Shown here one piece after another: positions 15,946 to 22,223 of a stretch of DNA of 22,223 nt. Numbering within the stretch: the first letter of the stretch is position 1; every line of letters starts with the position of its first letter. A model generated the notes under the pieces. The model ran no database searches and had not been told where the DNA came from. It worked only from the letters and a program-made list of their open reading frames with translations. This DNA is from an uncultured Lachnospiraceae bacterium (GTDB taxonomy: Bacteria; Bacillota; Clostridia; Lachnospirales; Lachnospiraceae): NCBI GenBank assembly GCA_910586715.1, contig CAJUJG010000014.1, positions 24,278 through 46,500 on the forward strand. The letters are read 5' to 3'. The position numbers and the translations under genes are program-made.

Positions 15946-16149
15946 TTATATTTGTGCTAAATAGTTATCAAAAGCATCTGAATATATGCTGCCATAGCAT
16001 TCTGCTGAGATTTTTCCTGAACGGTATAACTGGTATGCTTCCTGGCATGCGGATTTAAGTTGTGGAGAATTGCCATAATATTCACCGATTTTTTTTACTT
16101 TATCGAGCTGTTCAAGTTCGAGTACCGTGTATTTTTCAAATCTTTTCAT
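15946..16149 (-). CDS. Small protein of unknown function, first of a pair
   Basis: A 67-residue, probably all-helical soluble protein that I do not recognise. It begins with basic residues (MKRFEKY), continues with a Leu/Glu/Lys helix (VLELEQLDKVKKIGEYY) and ends with YRSGKISAECYGSIYSDAFD and a few more residues, rich in Tyr and Ser. AAAGGGG lies 10 bases before this ATG; another ATG seven bases upstream is in a different frame that ends at once. A good promoter on this strand lies at 16281-16309, giving a leader of about 125 bases with stem-loops. It is translated in tandem with the 78-residue gene. Confidence 0.68.
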   Translation of the reverse strand: MKRFEKYTVLELEQLDKVKKIGEYYGNSPQLKSACQEAYQLYRSGKISAECYGSIYSDAFDNYLAQI

Positions 16150-16178
16150 TTTTCATTTGCCCCTTTAAAAGTATTTCC

Positions 16179-16251
16179 GGTAATGGTTATTGCTAAATTA
16201 TTACCTGGTTATTGAAACAGATTTACGGACTTTGCAGCGAATGAAAAGTCC
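16179..16251 (-). other. Structured leader of the small gene pair
   Basis: Within the 125-base leader transcribed leftward there is a perfect 7-bp hairpin (16227-16233 with 16245-16251, arms GGACTTT/AAAGTCC on the plus strand), a 6-bp inverted repeat GGTAAT (16179-16184) / ATTACC (16200-16205), and a direct repeat GGTTATTG at 16185 and 16207. These lie upstream of the rightward promoter, so only the leftward transcript carries them. No known riboswitch class is recognised. Confidence 0.4.
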
Positions 16252-16280
16252 TAATGAAACTGTTACCCAATTATTACATT

Positions 16281-16309
16281 ATTATAACAAGTTGCTTGAC
16301 TTTAGGCAA
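16281..16309 (-). promoter_or_regulatory. Sigma-A promoter for the small minus-strand genes
   Basis: Read leftward, TTGCCT (16309-16304) and a perfect TATAAT (16286-16281) are 17 bases apart. The -35 box lies in the spacer of the rightward promoter for the pyrophosphatase gene, so the two polymerase sites overlap and probably exclude each other. Confidence 0.75.
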
Positions 16310-16324
16310 TAATATATGTAGGAT
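16296..16324 (+). promoter_or_regulatory. Likely sigma-A promoter for the pyrophosphatase gene
   Basis: TTGACT (16296-16301) and TAGGAT (16319-16324) have a 17-base spacer. The -10 box is weaker than that of the opposing promoter. The leader to ATG 16370 is about 40 bases and ends in GGAGG. Confidence 0.6.
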
Positions 16325-16369
16325 ATTTATAAAAAGTGAAAGAAATTAAGAAGTTTGCGGAGGTCAATT

Positions 16370-18037
16370 ATGGAAAACTCAGAGAACGCAAGAAGTATTG
16401 TTTATATAGTAGGGCATAAAAATCCAGATACGGATTCGATTTGTTCCGCGGTTGCGTATGCATATCTCAAAAATGCATGCGACGACGGCTGTGATTATAT
16501 TCCGGCAAGGGCGGGGCAGGTGAACCAGGAAACACAGTATGTGCTGAATGCATTTCATGCGGAATCGCCTGTATATCTGCATGACGTTATGACGGATGTG
16601 CGAGATATTGATATGAATGGTGTGGAAGGCGTGACACAGGATGTTTCATTAAAAAAGGCATGGCATCTGATGCGTGACAGGGGGGATGTGACACTGCCCG
16701 TTATAGAGGGGAAAAAGCTTGCCGGCATTATCACAATCGGGGATATTGCCAATGCCTATATGGATGTGTATGACAATGCGATTTTATCGCGGGCGAGGAC
16801 TTCTTATAAAAATATACTGGAAACACTGGACGCGCAGATGGTTGTGGGCGATGAGAGCGGTTATTTTGAGAGTGGCGACGTGGTAATAGCAACGGCAAAT
16901 CCGGACGTGTTAGAGGACTATATTCATACGGGGGATATGGTCATTTTGGGGAACCGTTATGAAACGCAGCTTTGTGCAATTGAGATGGGTGCGGCGTGTG
17001 TGCTGATTACGATGGGAGCGAAGGTGTCAAAAACCATTCAGATTTTTGCGGCGGAGCACAACTGTGTGATTATCAGTACGCCTTACGATACGGCTACGGT
17101 GGCAAGGTTTGTCAATCAGAGTATGCCGATCGGATATTTTATGAGGCGTGAAAAACTGACCACCTTTAAAATTACGGATAAGACGGAGGATATTCGTGCA
17201 ATCATGAAAAAGAAGCGTTATCATGATTTCCCCGTACTGGATGAGGAAGAGAATTATGTAGGCATGATTTCTCGCCGGATGCTGCTTAATCTGCGCCGAA
17301 AACAGCTGATTCTTGTTGATCACAATGAAGTATCCCAAACGGTAGACGGGATTGAGTTTGCAGATATTTTAGAGGTGATTGACCATCACAGGATTGGTAC
17401 GCTTGAAACGGTGGCACCGGTGTATTTCAGAAATCAGCCGCTTGGCTGTACGGCAACGATTATCTATCAGATGTATCAAGAAAAGGGCGTGGAGATTCCA
17501 AAAAACATCGCAGGACTTATGATGGCGGCAATTATTTCGGATACGCTGATGTTCCGTTCGCCGACGGTGACGGAGGTCGATAAGGCGGCAGCATACAAGC
17601 TGGCGGAAATTTGCGGCGTGGAGCCGGAGGAGTTTGCGCTTGATATGTTTGGCGCGGGAAGTAATTTGGGCGACAAAGATGCGGACGAAATTTTCAAGCA
17701 GGATAACAAGAGCTTTTCGGCAAATGGTTTTGAATTCAGAGTGGGACAGATTAATTCAATGAACAGTATTGAGTTAGATGAGATTAAAGAGAAGATTGTG
17801 CCATATATTAAGGAGAAGTTTGCAGAGCTTGAGGTGGATATGTGCTTTTTCATGCTTACAAATATCGTGTATGAAAAGACAGAACTTCTCTGTTTTGGTG
17901 AGCGTGCCAGCGCACTCGTGCGGGAGGCATTTCGACTTCCCAAGGAACAGAAAGTGTTTGTGTTAAAGAATTTGGTTTCAAGAAAGAAGCAGTTAATTCC
18001 CGCATTTGTGTCGGTTTTACAGCAGTGGGAGAAATAG
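16370..18037 (+). CDS. ppaC: Mn-dependent (family II) inorganic pyrophosphatase with CBS and DRTGG domains
   Basis: Hydrolyses pyrophosphate to phosphate in the cytoplasm and so drives biosynthetic reactions. The DHH catalytic domain starts with GHKNPDTDS (H16, D20 and D22 as metal ligands), is interrupted by a regulatory insert, and resumes with VDHNE (D317) and IDHHRIG (D338-H340). The C-terminal DHHA2 domain carries the substrate motif SRKKQ (537-541). The insert holds two CBS halves flanking a DRTGG domain; in characterised family members this module binds AMP/ADP/ATP or diadenosine polyphosphates and controls activity. The 555 residues match the CBS-DRTGG class. GGAGG six bases before ATG 16370 sets the start over an upstream in-frame TTG. 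The MBL-fold gene follows after 11 bases. Confidence 0.94.
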   Translation: MENSENARSIVYIVGHKNPDTDSICSAVAYAYLKNACDDGCDYIPARAGQVNQETQYVLNAFHAESPVYLHDVMTDVRDIDMNGVEGVTQDVSLKKAWHLMRDRGDVTLPVIEGKKLAGIITIGDIANAYMDVYDNAILSRARTSYKNILETLDAQMVVGDESGYFESGDVVIATANPDVLEDYIHTGDMVILGNRYETQLCAIEMGAACVLITMGAKVSKTIQIFAAEHNCVIISTPYDTATVARFVNQSMPIGYFMRREKLTTFKITDKTEDIRAIMKKKRYHDFPVLDEEENYVGMISRRMLLNLRRKQLILVDHNEVSQTVDGIEFADILEVIDHHRIGTLETVAPVYFRNQPLGCTATIIYQMYQEKGVEIPKNIAGLMMAAIISDTLMFRSPTVTEVDKAAAYKLAEICGVEPEEFALDMFGAGSNLGDKDADEIFKQDNKSFSANGFEFRVGQINSMNSIELDEIKEKIVPYIKEKFAELEVDMCFFMLTNIVYEKTELLCFGERASALVREAFRLPKEQKVFVLKNLVSRKKQLIPAFVSVLQQWEK

Positions 18038-18048
18038 AGGATATTTTT

Positions 18049-19149
18049 ATGAATATTAAAAACATCCATAAAACCGTAATAGTTACAATATTGACCACTT
18101 TAGTCATAATTGCAGTGTTCTGTCTTAACACCGCCAAGACATTCTCTGCTGCCGATACGAATAAAATGGAGGTACACTTCATTGATGTCGGTCAAGGAGA
18201 TGCTACGCTGATTATATGCGGTGAGCACGCTATGCTGGTAGATACTGGAGACACTGCTAAGGGAACAGCGGTACAAAATTATTTGCGTAAACAAAATGTA
18301 AAAAAACTGGATTATCTGATTCTTACGCATCCCGACGCAGACCATATCGGCGGAGCGCCTGTAATTATAACAAAGTTTGAAATCGATAAGGTTTTTGTGT
18401 CAAATTATGAGAAGGACAACAAAACATACCAAAAACTCATACAGGCGCTGGACAACAAGAGGATAAAGGCTGCGACTCCAAAGGCAGGTTCAAAATATAG
18501 TCTTGGAACGGCTGAGATAACGATTATAGCGCCGAATGCGGAATACGATAACCCGAATGACGCATCTGTCGGGGTGATTATTCAAAATGGCGACCATCGG
18601 TTTTTGTTTGCCGGAGATGCAGGAGAGGATGCGGAGCAGGATATGCTTGAAAATGGCATTGACCTTTCGGCAGATGTATACCATGCGGGGCATCATGGAA
18701 GCAGGACTTCAACGTCGGAAGCATTTTTTGATGCAGTTGAGCCCTCGTATGCTGTTATCAGTTGTGGTGAAGGGAACTCCTACGGGCATCCGCATGCGCA
18801 GACGCTCAACCTGTTTCGGACAAATGGCGTAAAAGTTTACCGCACTGATGAACAGGGCAGTATTATAGCAGAAAGTGACGGAACACAGCTGTCATGGAAT
18901 TGCAGCCCGTCAACAACATGGGCGGCAGGCGAACCGTCGAATTCTTCGGCGTCAGCATCAATTCAGGAGGAACAAAAGGATTTAACGGAAGCCCGAACTT
19001 ATGTCTGTAACACCAACACAAAAAAATTTCATGAGCCGGGTTGTGTGAGTGTGAAACAAATGAATGAGAAAAATAAACAGATAGTCACATTGTCAAGAGA
19101 GGAGATTATCGCACAAGGATACGTGCCATGTAAGAACTGTAATCCATAG
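18049..19149 (+). CDS. Secreted ComEC-type metallo-beta-lactamase-fold protein with Cys-rich tail
   Basis: A 366-residue exported hydrolase candidate. The N-terminus has a hydrophobic signal or anchor (residues ~9-28). The MBL domain resembles the soluble C-terminal domain of the competence protein ComEC: FIDVGQGDA around D46, the metal motif THPDADH with H94, D96, D98 and H99, FAGDAGEDA, and HAGHHGSRTS. A Ser/Ala-rich linker then leads to a C-terminal module with C320, H328, C332, C361 and C364 that resembles the Ada-type zinc-binding domain often found at the end of such proteins. No ComEC membrane channel is present. Nuclease or phosphodiesterase activity outside the cell is family-based inference. 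AGAGG sits eight bases before the start, and a terminator follows. Confidence 0.88.
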   Translation: MNIKNIHKTVIVTILTTLVIIAVFCLNTAKTFSAADTNKMEVHFIDVGQGDATLIICGEHAMLVDTGDTAKGTAVQNYLRKQNVKKLDYLILTHPDADHIGGAPVIITKFEIDKVFVSNYEKDNKTYQKLIQALDNKRIKAATPKAGSKYSLGTAEITIIAPNAEYDNPNDASVGVIIQNGDHRFLFAGDAGEDAEQDMLENGIDLSADVYHAGHHGSRTSTSEAFFDAVEPSYAVISCGEGNSYGHPHAQTLNLFRTNGVKVYRTDEQGSIIAESDGTQLSWNCSPSTTWAAGEPSNSSASASIQEEQKDLTEARTYVCNTNTKKFHEPGCVSVKQMNEKNKQIVTLSREEIIAQGYVPCKNCNP

Positions 19150-19161
19150 AAATATAATTTA

Positions 19162-19202
19162 AAACCATGACAATTCATCCTGAGTGTGAACTGTCATGGT
19201 TT
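19162..19202. terminator. Bidirectional terminator between convergent genes
   Basis: An 11-bp stem, AAACCATGACA (19162-19172) with TGTCATGGTTT (19192-19202), has an inner TTCA/TGAA extension. It lies between the MBL-fold gene (+) and the CobL-like gene (-). T-runs are short on both sides. Confidence 0.7.
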
Positions 19203-19221
19203 ATTGATGCAATGCAGTGAT

Positions 19222-20124
19222 TTACCGGCTTCTTGCCGTGATGATCCAAGGAGCTGGATTGCTCTTGAACGTATTGTTGCTGCCAAGTTTTGTGACTGAC
19301 ACCTGAATCGTATCAATATCCACAAGCCCCAAGCTTCGCAGCGTGTCGGGAAGCGTTGCGGCCGCCCTAAAATCGAGCGTATAAATGACGACGCTGATAT
19401 TGGGGTTTATTTTTGTCAGATAAGCAAGCTCCTGATTGGTACTTGCTGATGCCACCAAAAATACCAGTGAAGGGACAGGGCAGTCTGCCATTGTCTCCTC
19501 ATCAACATGATCGATGATTTTGATGTTGTGCAGGTCAAAGTGCGACACATTGTCCTCAAGGGTGGAGCGGTCGGCACGGCTGTATTCCACCGCGATTACG
19601 GAACCTTCTGCCGCAATCAGGGCAGTCTCAATTGCAATGCTTTCGCCGCCAATCACACAGATGTCATCCTGCGGAGCAACTGCCATTTTACTTAAAATAA
19701 TGGAGCGGATTTCGCTTCCGACATACTGGATGGAACCGCGTTGTAACAGCTCATTGCTCAGTCCGATTTTTGCCGTATTGCGGGCATTAGGATTGAGAAT
19801 CAGCATTCCTGCGGAGGCATTAATTCCGCGGTCAATCATTTCCTTTACATAATTATGTAAAATCAGACCGGACGGGTCGGAGCCTTCGTTGTACCATACC
19901 TCGCATTCCCCAAGCCCGGCATTCCACAGACGGTAGAAGATGTCGTCGATGCCGGCGTTTGTAAAGACAAGCGTTGTTTTGTGCGCTTCGACGGTGGGTA
20001 TGACGTTCTTGTTTTTCTTTGTGATGTCAATAATTTTTACATGCTCCAAATCAATTTCCGTGTTTTTCGCGTAGTATTGCAGCCATGCAAGTATCACATC
20101 ATTGGTAAAAATCTGTTTTTCCAT
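19222..20124 (-). CDS. Orphan CobL/CbiT-like methyltransferase-fold protein
   Basis: A 300-residue protein whose C-terminal half resembles the precorrin methylase CbiT: YVGSEIRSIILSKM (about 134-147) fits the family's T-K-x-E-x-R segment, followed by the SAM-binding strand. The N-terminal half resembles the end of the CbiE domain (FTNAGIDDIFYRLWNAGLGE, about 54-73), giving a shortened CbiE-CbiT arrangement. The SAM motif, normally D-x-G-x-G-S/T-G, reads CVIGGESIAIE (156-166), lacking the first Asp and the second and third Gly in place, so SAM binding or catalysis is doubtful. No cobalamin genes are nearby. AAAGGGGG lies 10 bases before the ATG, and a good promoter is upstream. The role is unknown; it may have left the cobalamin pathway. 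Confidence 0.7.
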   Translation of the reverse strand: MEKQIFTNDVILAWLQYYAKNTEIDLEHVKIIDITKKNKNVIPTVEAHKTTLVFTNAGIDDIFYRLWNAGLGECEVWYNEGSDPSGLILHNYVKEMIDRGINASAGMLILNPNARNTAKIGLSNELLQRGSIQYVGSEIRSIILSKMAVAPQDDICVIGGESIAIETALIAAEGSVIAVEYSRADRSTLEDNVSHFDLHNIKIIDHVDEETMADCPVPSLVFLVASASTNQELAYLTKINPNISVVIYTLDFRAAATLPDTLRSLGLVDIDTIQVSVTKLGSNNTFKSNPAPWIITARSR

Positions 20125-20157
20125 AGGTCGTATGCCCCCTTTATACTTGATAAAACT

Positions 20158-20186
20158 ATTGTAACACTTTGGAGGGGGTTGTACAA
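20158..20186 (-). promoter_or_regulatory. Sigma-A promoter for the CobL-like gene
   Basis: Read leftward, TTGTAC (20186-20181) and TACAAT (20163-20158) have a 17-base spacer. The expected start is about 25-30 bases from the ATG at 20124. It is back-to-back with, but separate from, the rightward promoter at 20211. Confidence 0.7.
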
Positions 20187-20210
20187 ATGATTTTCACTTT
20201 TTCATAAGGC

Positions 20211-20239
20211 TTTACACCGTTTCCTCCATTTGATATAAT
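20211..20239 (+). promoter_or_regulatory. Sigma-A promoter for the CMP-kinase-like gene
   Basis: TTTACA (20211-20216) and a perfect TATAAT (20234-20239) are 17 bases apart. The leader to ATG 20288 is about 42 bases and includes AAAGGAG. Confidence 0.8.
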
Positions 20240-20287
20240 ACTATCAGAATCAAAGATGCGGCAGGCAGGGAAAGGAGCAGTGAGCAT

Positions 20288-21073
20288 ATGAATATCAGCA
20301 TCACAGGAAATCTTGGAAGCGGAAAATCGAGCGTGGCTAAAATTTTGCAGCAAAAGGGCTATGAAATCTTTTCTACAGGAAAAGTGTTTCGGGAGCTTGC
20401 AATGGAAAAGGGCGTTTCCGTGGAGGAATTTAACCGCCAGGTCAATGAGGCGGCAAGCCGCGGCGACCGTTCGGTGGATAAGATGATTGACGATACGACG
20501 ACAAGGATTAGCGAAGAACGCGACAACGTGGTGTTTGACTCGCGTCTTGCGTGGCATTTTGCGGTAAAGAGTTTTAAAGTGTTTGTTATAACGGATATCA
20601 ATGAGTCGAGCCGGAGGGTATTTCATGATAGCGTGCGTGCCAACTCCGAATCATATGCTTCACAGGAGGAATGCAAAAAGGCGTTAATAAACCGTCAGAA
20701 GCTGGAAACAGTGAGATATAAGGAAATTTACGGGATTGATTATTATGATATGAGCAATTACAATCTTGTGATAGAGAGCACCAATGCTTCACCAGAGGAA
20801 ATTGCGCAGGAGATTTTGGACAAAATGAAAGCTTACCAAAACGGAGCGTTTGATAAGCTTATGGAACTGAATCCGTCGTCAATTAAAGCAGAAACCGATG
20901 CCGACGCAGACTGTATTTTGGTCGATGAAAAGGGCGGCACGTTTTTGCTGCATGCAGGAAGACCCCTGTTGGATACAGCATTGCGGCAAAAAGATAAGTT
21001 TGTGGCTGTTAAAATTGCAAAGACGCAGGACGGCGGTGAGGACAGCTTTATGGATTTTTCCAAAATGGTATGA
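20288..21073 (+). CDS. Cytidylate-kinase-like P-loop kinase with C-terminal extension
   Basis: Residues 1 to ~185 resemble the archaeal-type cytidylate kinase and related small nucleoside monophosphate kinases: P-loop TGNLGSGKSS at 6-15, the STGKVFRELAMEKGVSVEEFN segment near 31-51 that would bind the monophosphate, and a VFDSRLAWH stretch. The last ~75 residues (from about KLMELNPSS) form an extension not found in plain CMP kinases, ending with DSFMDFSKMV. A cytoplasmic kinase of a nucleotide or a related small molecule is likely; the exact substrate is open. AAAGGAG lies 10 bases before ATG 20288. Its TGA directly abuts the stop codon of the convergent gene, with no base and no terminator between them. 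Confidence 0.8.
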   Translation: MNISITGNLGSGKSSVAKILQQKGYEIFSTGKVFRELAMEKGVSVEEFNRQVNEAASRGDRSVDKMIDDTTTRISEERDNVVFDSRLAWHFAVKSFKVFVITDINESSRRVFHDSVRANSESYASQEECKKALINRQKLETVRYKEIYGIDYYDMSNYNLVIESTNASPEEIAQEILDKMKAYQNGAFDKLMELNPSSIKAETDADADCILVDEKGGTFLLHAGRPLLDTALRQKDKFVAVKIAKTQDGGEDSFMDFSKMV

Positions 21074-21979
21074 TTATTTGGTGAGTTCCATAAACGCGTA
21101 ATTTTTAAGGACTTTATTCCAAATGGCATATGCTTTGGCGGTTTCATGCACGTAGTGATCGGAGCTGTATTCAGGACGCAGCGCACCGTCAGCCCCCATC
21201 AGAAATTCACTTAAATTCACAAATCCCCATCCGTTTGCAATACAGGCTTCCTGTAAAAGAACATTTGCAGTAAATATGGTATTGTTGTTTAAACCGCCTG
21301 TGCTGACGCCGCTTACGACACATGGAATGGAAATGACATAAATCCTGATATCAGGACGGACATTTAAAACGCGTTGGATAAGCGTCTGCATGTCCGCGAC
21401 AAACTGCTGCGGCGTACTACCCGTTAAGTCATTCATTCCAAAGCAGATAAACATTTTGTGGACATGCTCCATCTGTGCGACGGCATTTTCGATGTATTGG
21501 ACATTTCCGTTGTATTTCGGCATAATGCCTGCATGTTTTGAAAGTGCATTGGAAGAAAGCGCGACTTTTGCGGAGCAGCTTACCCGCGCAAGAAAACGGG
21601 TAGAGTCGGAAGCAATCGAATCGGAATGGCTGCGGCAGTATTGTTCAAAACCAACGGTAAGGGAATCGCCTACAAAAACCGCATCGGCAAAAAAGGCGTT
21701 CTCGGAAATCATGCCGCTGCATAACATGGCATTGTACTGCTCAAGGTTAATTGAACCTGCGACATACCCATCAACAAGATAATGGTTTAAGCTGTCGGTC
21801 AGGCTTGATGAGAGAATATCTGCACAAAGCGCGCTTCCGGTAAGCGGCTGCACAATGGAAAATGATGGTATGCCTGTCTCCGCTGCATATACCGTAGAGG
21901 GCGCTAAAAAGAGCATTAAGATAGAAAGCGCAATTACACAGCATGCATAACAGGATTTATTTTTGGATAATAAAAACAT
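21074..21979 (-). CDS. Exported SGNH/GDSL-family hydrolase
   Basis: A 301-residue protein with a signal peptide (hydrophobic core at ~11-26, likely cleavage near VYA-AE at 32). After a spacer of ~65 residues the SGNH hydrolase fold begins with VGDSLT (nucleophile S106), continues with CFGMND (N183), and ends with the catalytic pair region SSDHYVH (D274, H278). Family members act as esterases, lipases or O-acetyl/deacetylase-type enzymes on polysaccharides or lipids; a cell-surface esterase is the most likely role here, but the substrate cannot be read. AAAGGA nine bases upstream supports the start. It is transcribed alone from a promoter at 22051-22023. Confidence 0.88.
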   Translation of the reverse strand: MFLLSKNKSCYACCVIALSILMLFLAPSTVYAAETGIPSFSIVQPLTGSALCADILSSSLTDSLNHYLVDGYVAGSINLEQYNAMLCSGMISENAFFADAVFVGDSLTVGFEQYCRSHSDSIASDSTRFLARVSCSAKVALSSNALSKHAGIMPKYNGNVQYIENAVAQMEHVHKMFICFGMNDLTGSTPQQFVADMQTLIQRVLNVRPDIRIYVISIPCVVSGVSTGGLNNNTIFTANVLLQEACIANGWGFVNLSEFLMGADGALRPEYSSDHYVHETAKAYAIWNKVLKNYAFMELTK

Positions 21980-22022
21980 AAATTTTTTCCTTTCTTACTG
22001 TTTCATGAAAAGCTTTTTGCCC

Positions 22023-22051
22023 ATTATAGACGAAAGGCGGCAGATGCACAA
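22023..22051 (-). promoter_or_regulatory. Sigma-A promoter for the SGNH hydrolase gene
   Basis: Read leftward, TTGTGC (22051-22046) and a perfect TATAAT (22028-22023) have a 17-base spacer, about 45 bases before the start codon at 21979. Confidence 0.75.
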
Positions 22052-22076
22052 TACTTTATAAAATTTTCAGAATACA

Positions 22077-22105
22077 TTGACTATTGTATAAAATAGAGAT
22101 AAAAT
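22077..22105 (+). promoter_or_regulatory. Sigma-A promoter for the gene at the right edge
   Basis: TTGACT (22077-22082) and TAAAAT (22100-22105) are 17 bases apart in AT-rich sequence. It is divergent from the SGNH hydrolase promoter, with 25 bases between the two -35 boxes. Confidence 0.65.
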
Positions 22106-22177
22106 TAAAAATACGACAATCTTTGTGGTATGAATGATTTGATGCAGGATGACGATAATATTGAAGAGGGGCTGAAA

Positions 22178-22223
22178 ATGGCAGATAAGACAGATTGGAT
22201 TGTGGAGGGCTTCCAATTCGGTA
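22178..22223 (+). CDS. Start of a gene of unknown function, cut by the window edge
   Basis: An open frame beginning MADKTDWIVEGFQFG runs off the right edge. GAGGGG lies six bases upstream of this ATG, and a promoter is at 22077-22105. The in-frame ATG at 22130 is possible but has no ribosome site. The WIVEGFQFG opening resembles small Lachnospiraceae proteins of unknown function, which is only a faint hint; too little is visible to assign anything. Confidence 0.45.
   Translation, partial: MADKTDWIVEGFQFG

Noticed and set aside
17476..18069. 197-codon minus-strand frame opposite the pyrophosphatase 3' end
   Set aside because: Serine-rich antisense shadow with no ribosome site or domain.
1..22223. 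CRISPR arrays, tRNA/rRNA genes, insertion sequences, prophage or integrase genes
   Set aside because: Looked for on both strands; no regular spaced repeats, tRNA-like folds, transposase or integrase motifs were seen.

Overview
The window looks like chromosome from an endospore-forming member of the Clostridia, most likely a Lachnospiraceae relative. The reasons are a full-length SpoIVA, the block DUF512 protein - der - plsY - gpsA - spoIVA that is typical of Clostridia, a DUF6465 protein with a lysine/alanine-rich tail, strong AGGAGG-type ribosome sites, and consensus sigma-A promoters with 17-base spacers. There is no rRNA, tRNA, CRISPR array, insertion sequence or phage gene. Most of the window is core or near-core genome.

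Layout. Bases 1-6102 (+) form a co-directional block: the 3' part of a DUF512 protein, der (ribosome assembly GTPase), plsY and gpsA (first steps of phospholipid synthesis), then a MoxR-type AAA+ ATPase and a CoxE-like VWA protein, closed by a terminator. spoIVA (6182-7684) follows with its own strong hairpin. A promoter at 7740 starts a nucleoside salvage run (punA, cdd), followed closely by a membrane-anchored MutS-family ATPase, rnhA and a two-gene heterodimeric ABC exporter (to 14826). Another promoter (14920) serves a possible 26-codon ORF and the DUF6465 protein (to 15605), ended by a terminator.

Bases 15699-16149 (-) hold two small AT-rich genes of unknown function. Their promoter is interleaved with the promoter of the divergent CBS/DRTGG-regulated pyrophosphatase (16370-18037). 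A secreted metallo-beta-lactamase-fold protein follows. The right end alternates strands: an orphan CobL/CbiT-like protein (-), a CMP-kinase-like P-loop kinase (+), an exported SGNH hydrolase (-), and the start of an unknown gene (+), with clear promoters in each divergent gap.

The left block links envelope lipid synthesis, ribosome maturation and spore coat assembly. The middle block links nucleoside salvage, RNA:DNA hybrid removal and export. I do not see a convincing undescribed multi-gene system. The best candidates for a second look are a predicted H-type RNA pseudoknot before gpsA, the AAA+/VWA pair, the membrane MutS protein, the two small genes with interleaved divergent promoters, and the orphan CobL-like protein with an altered SAM motif.
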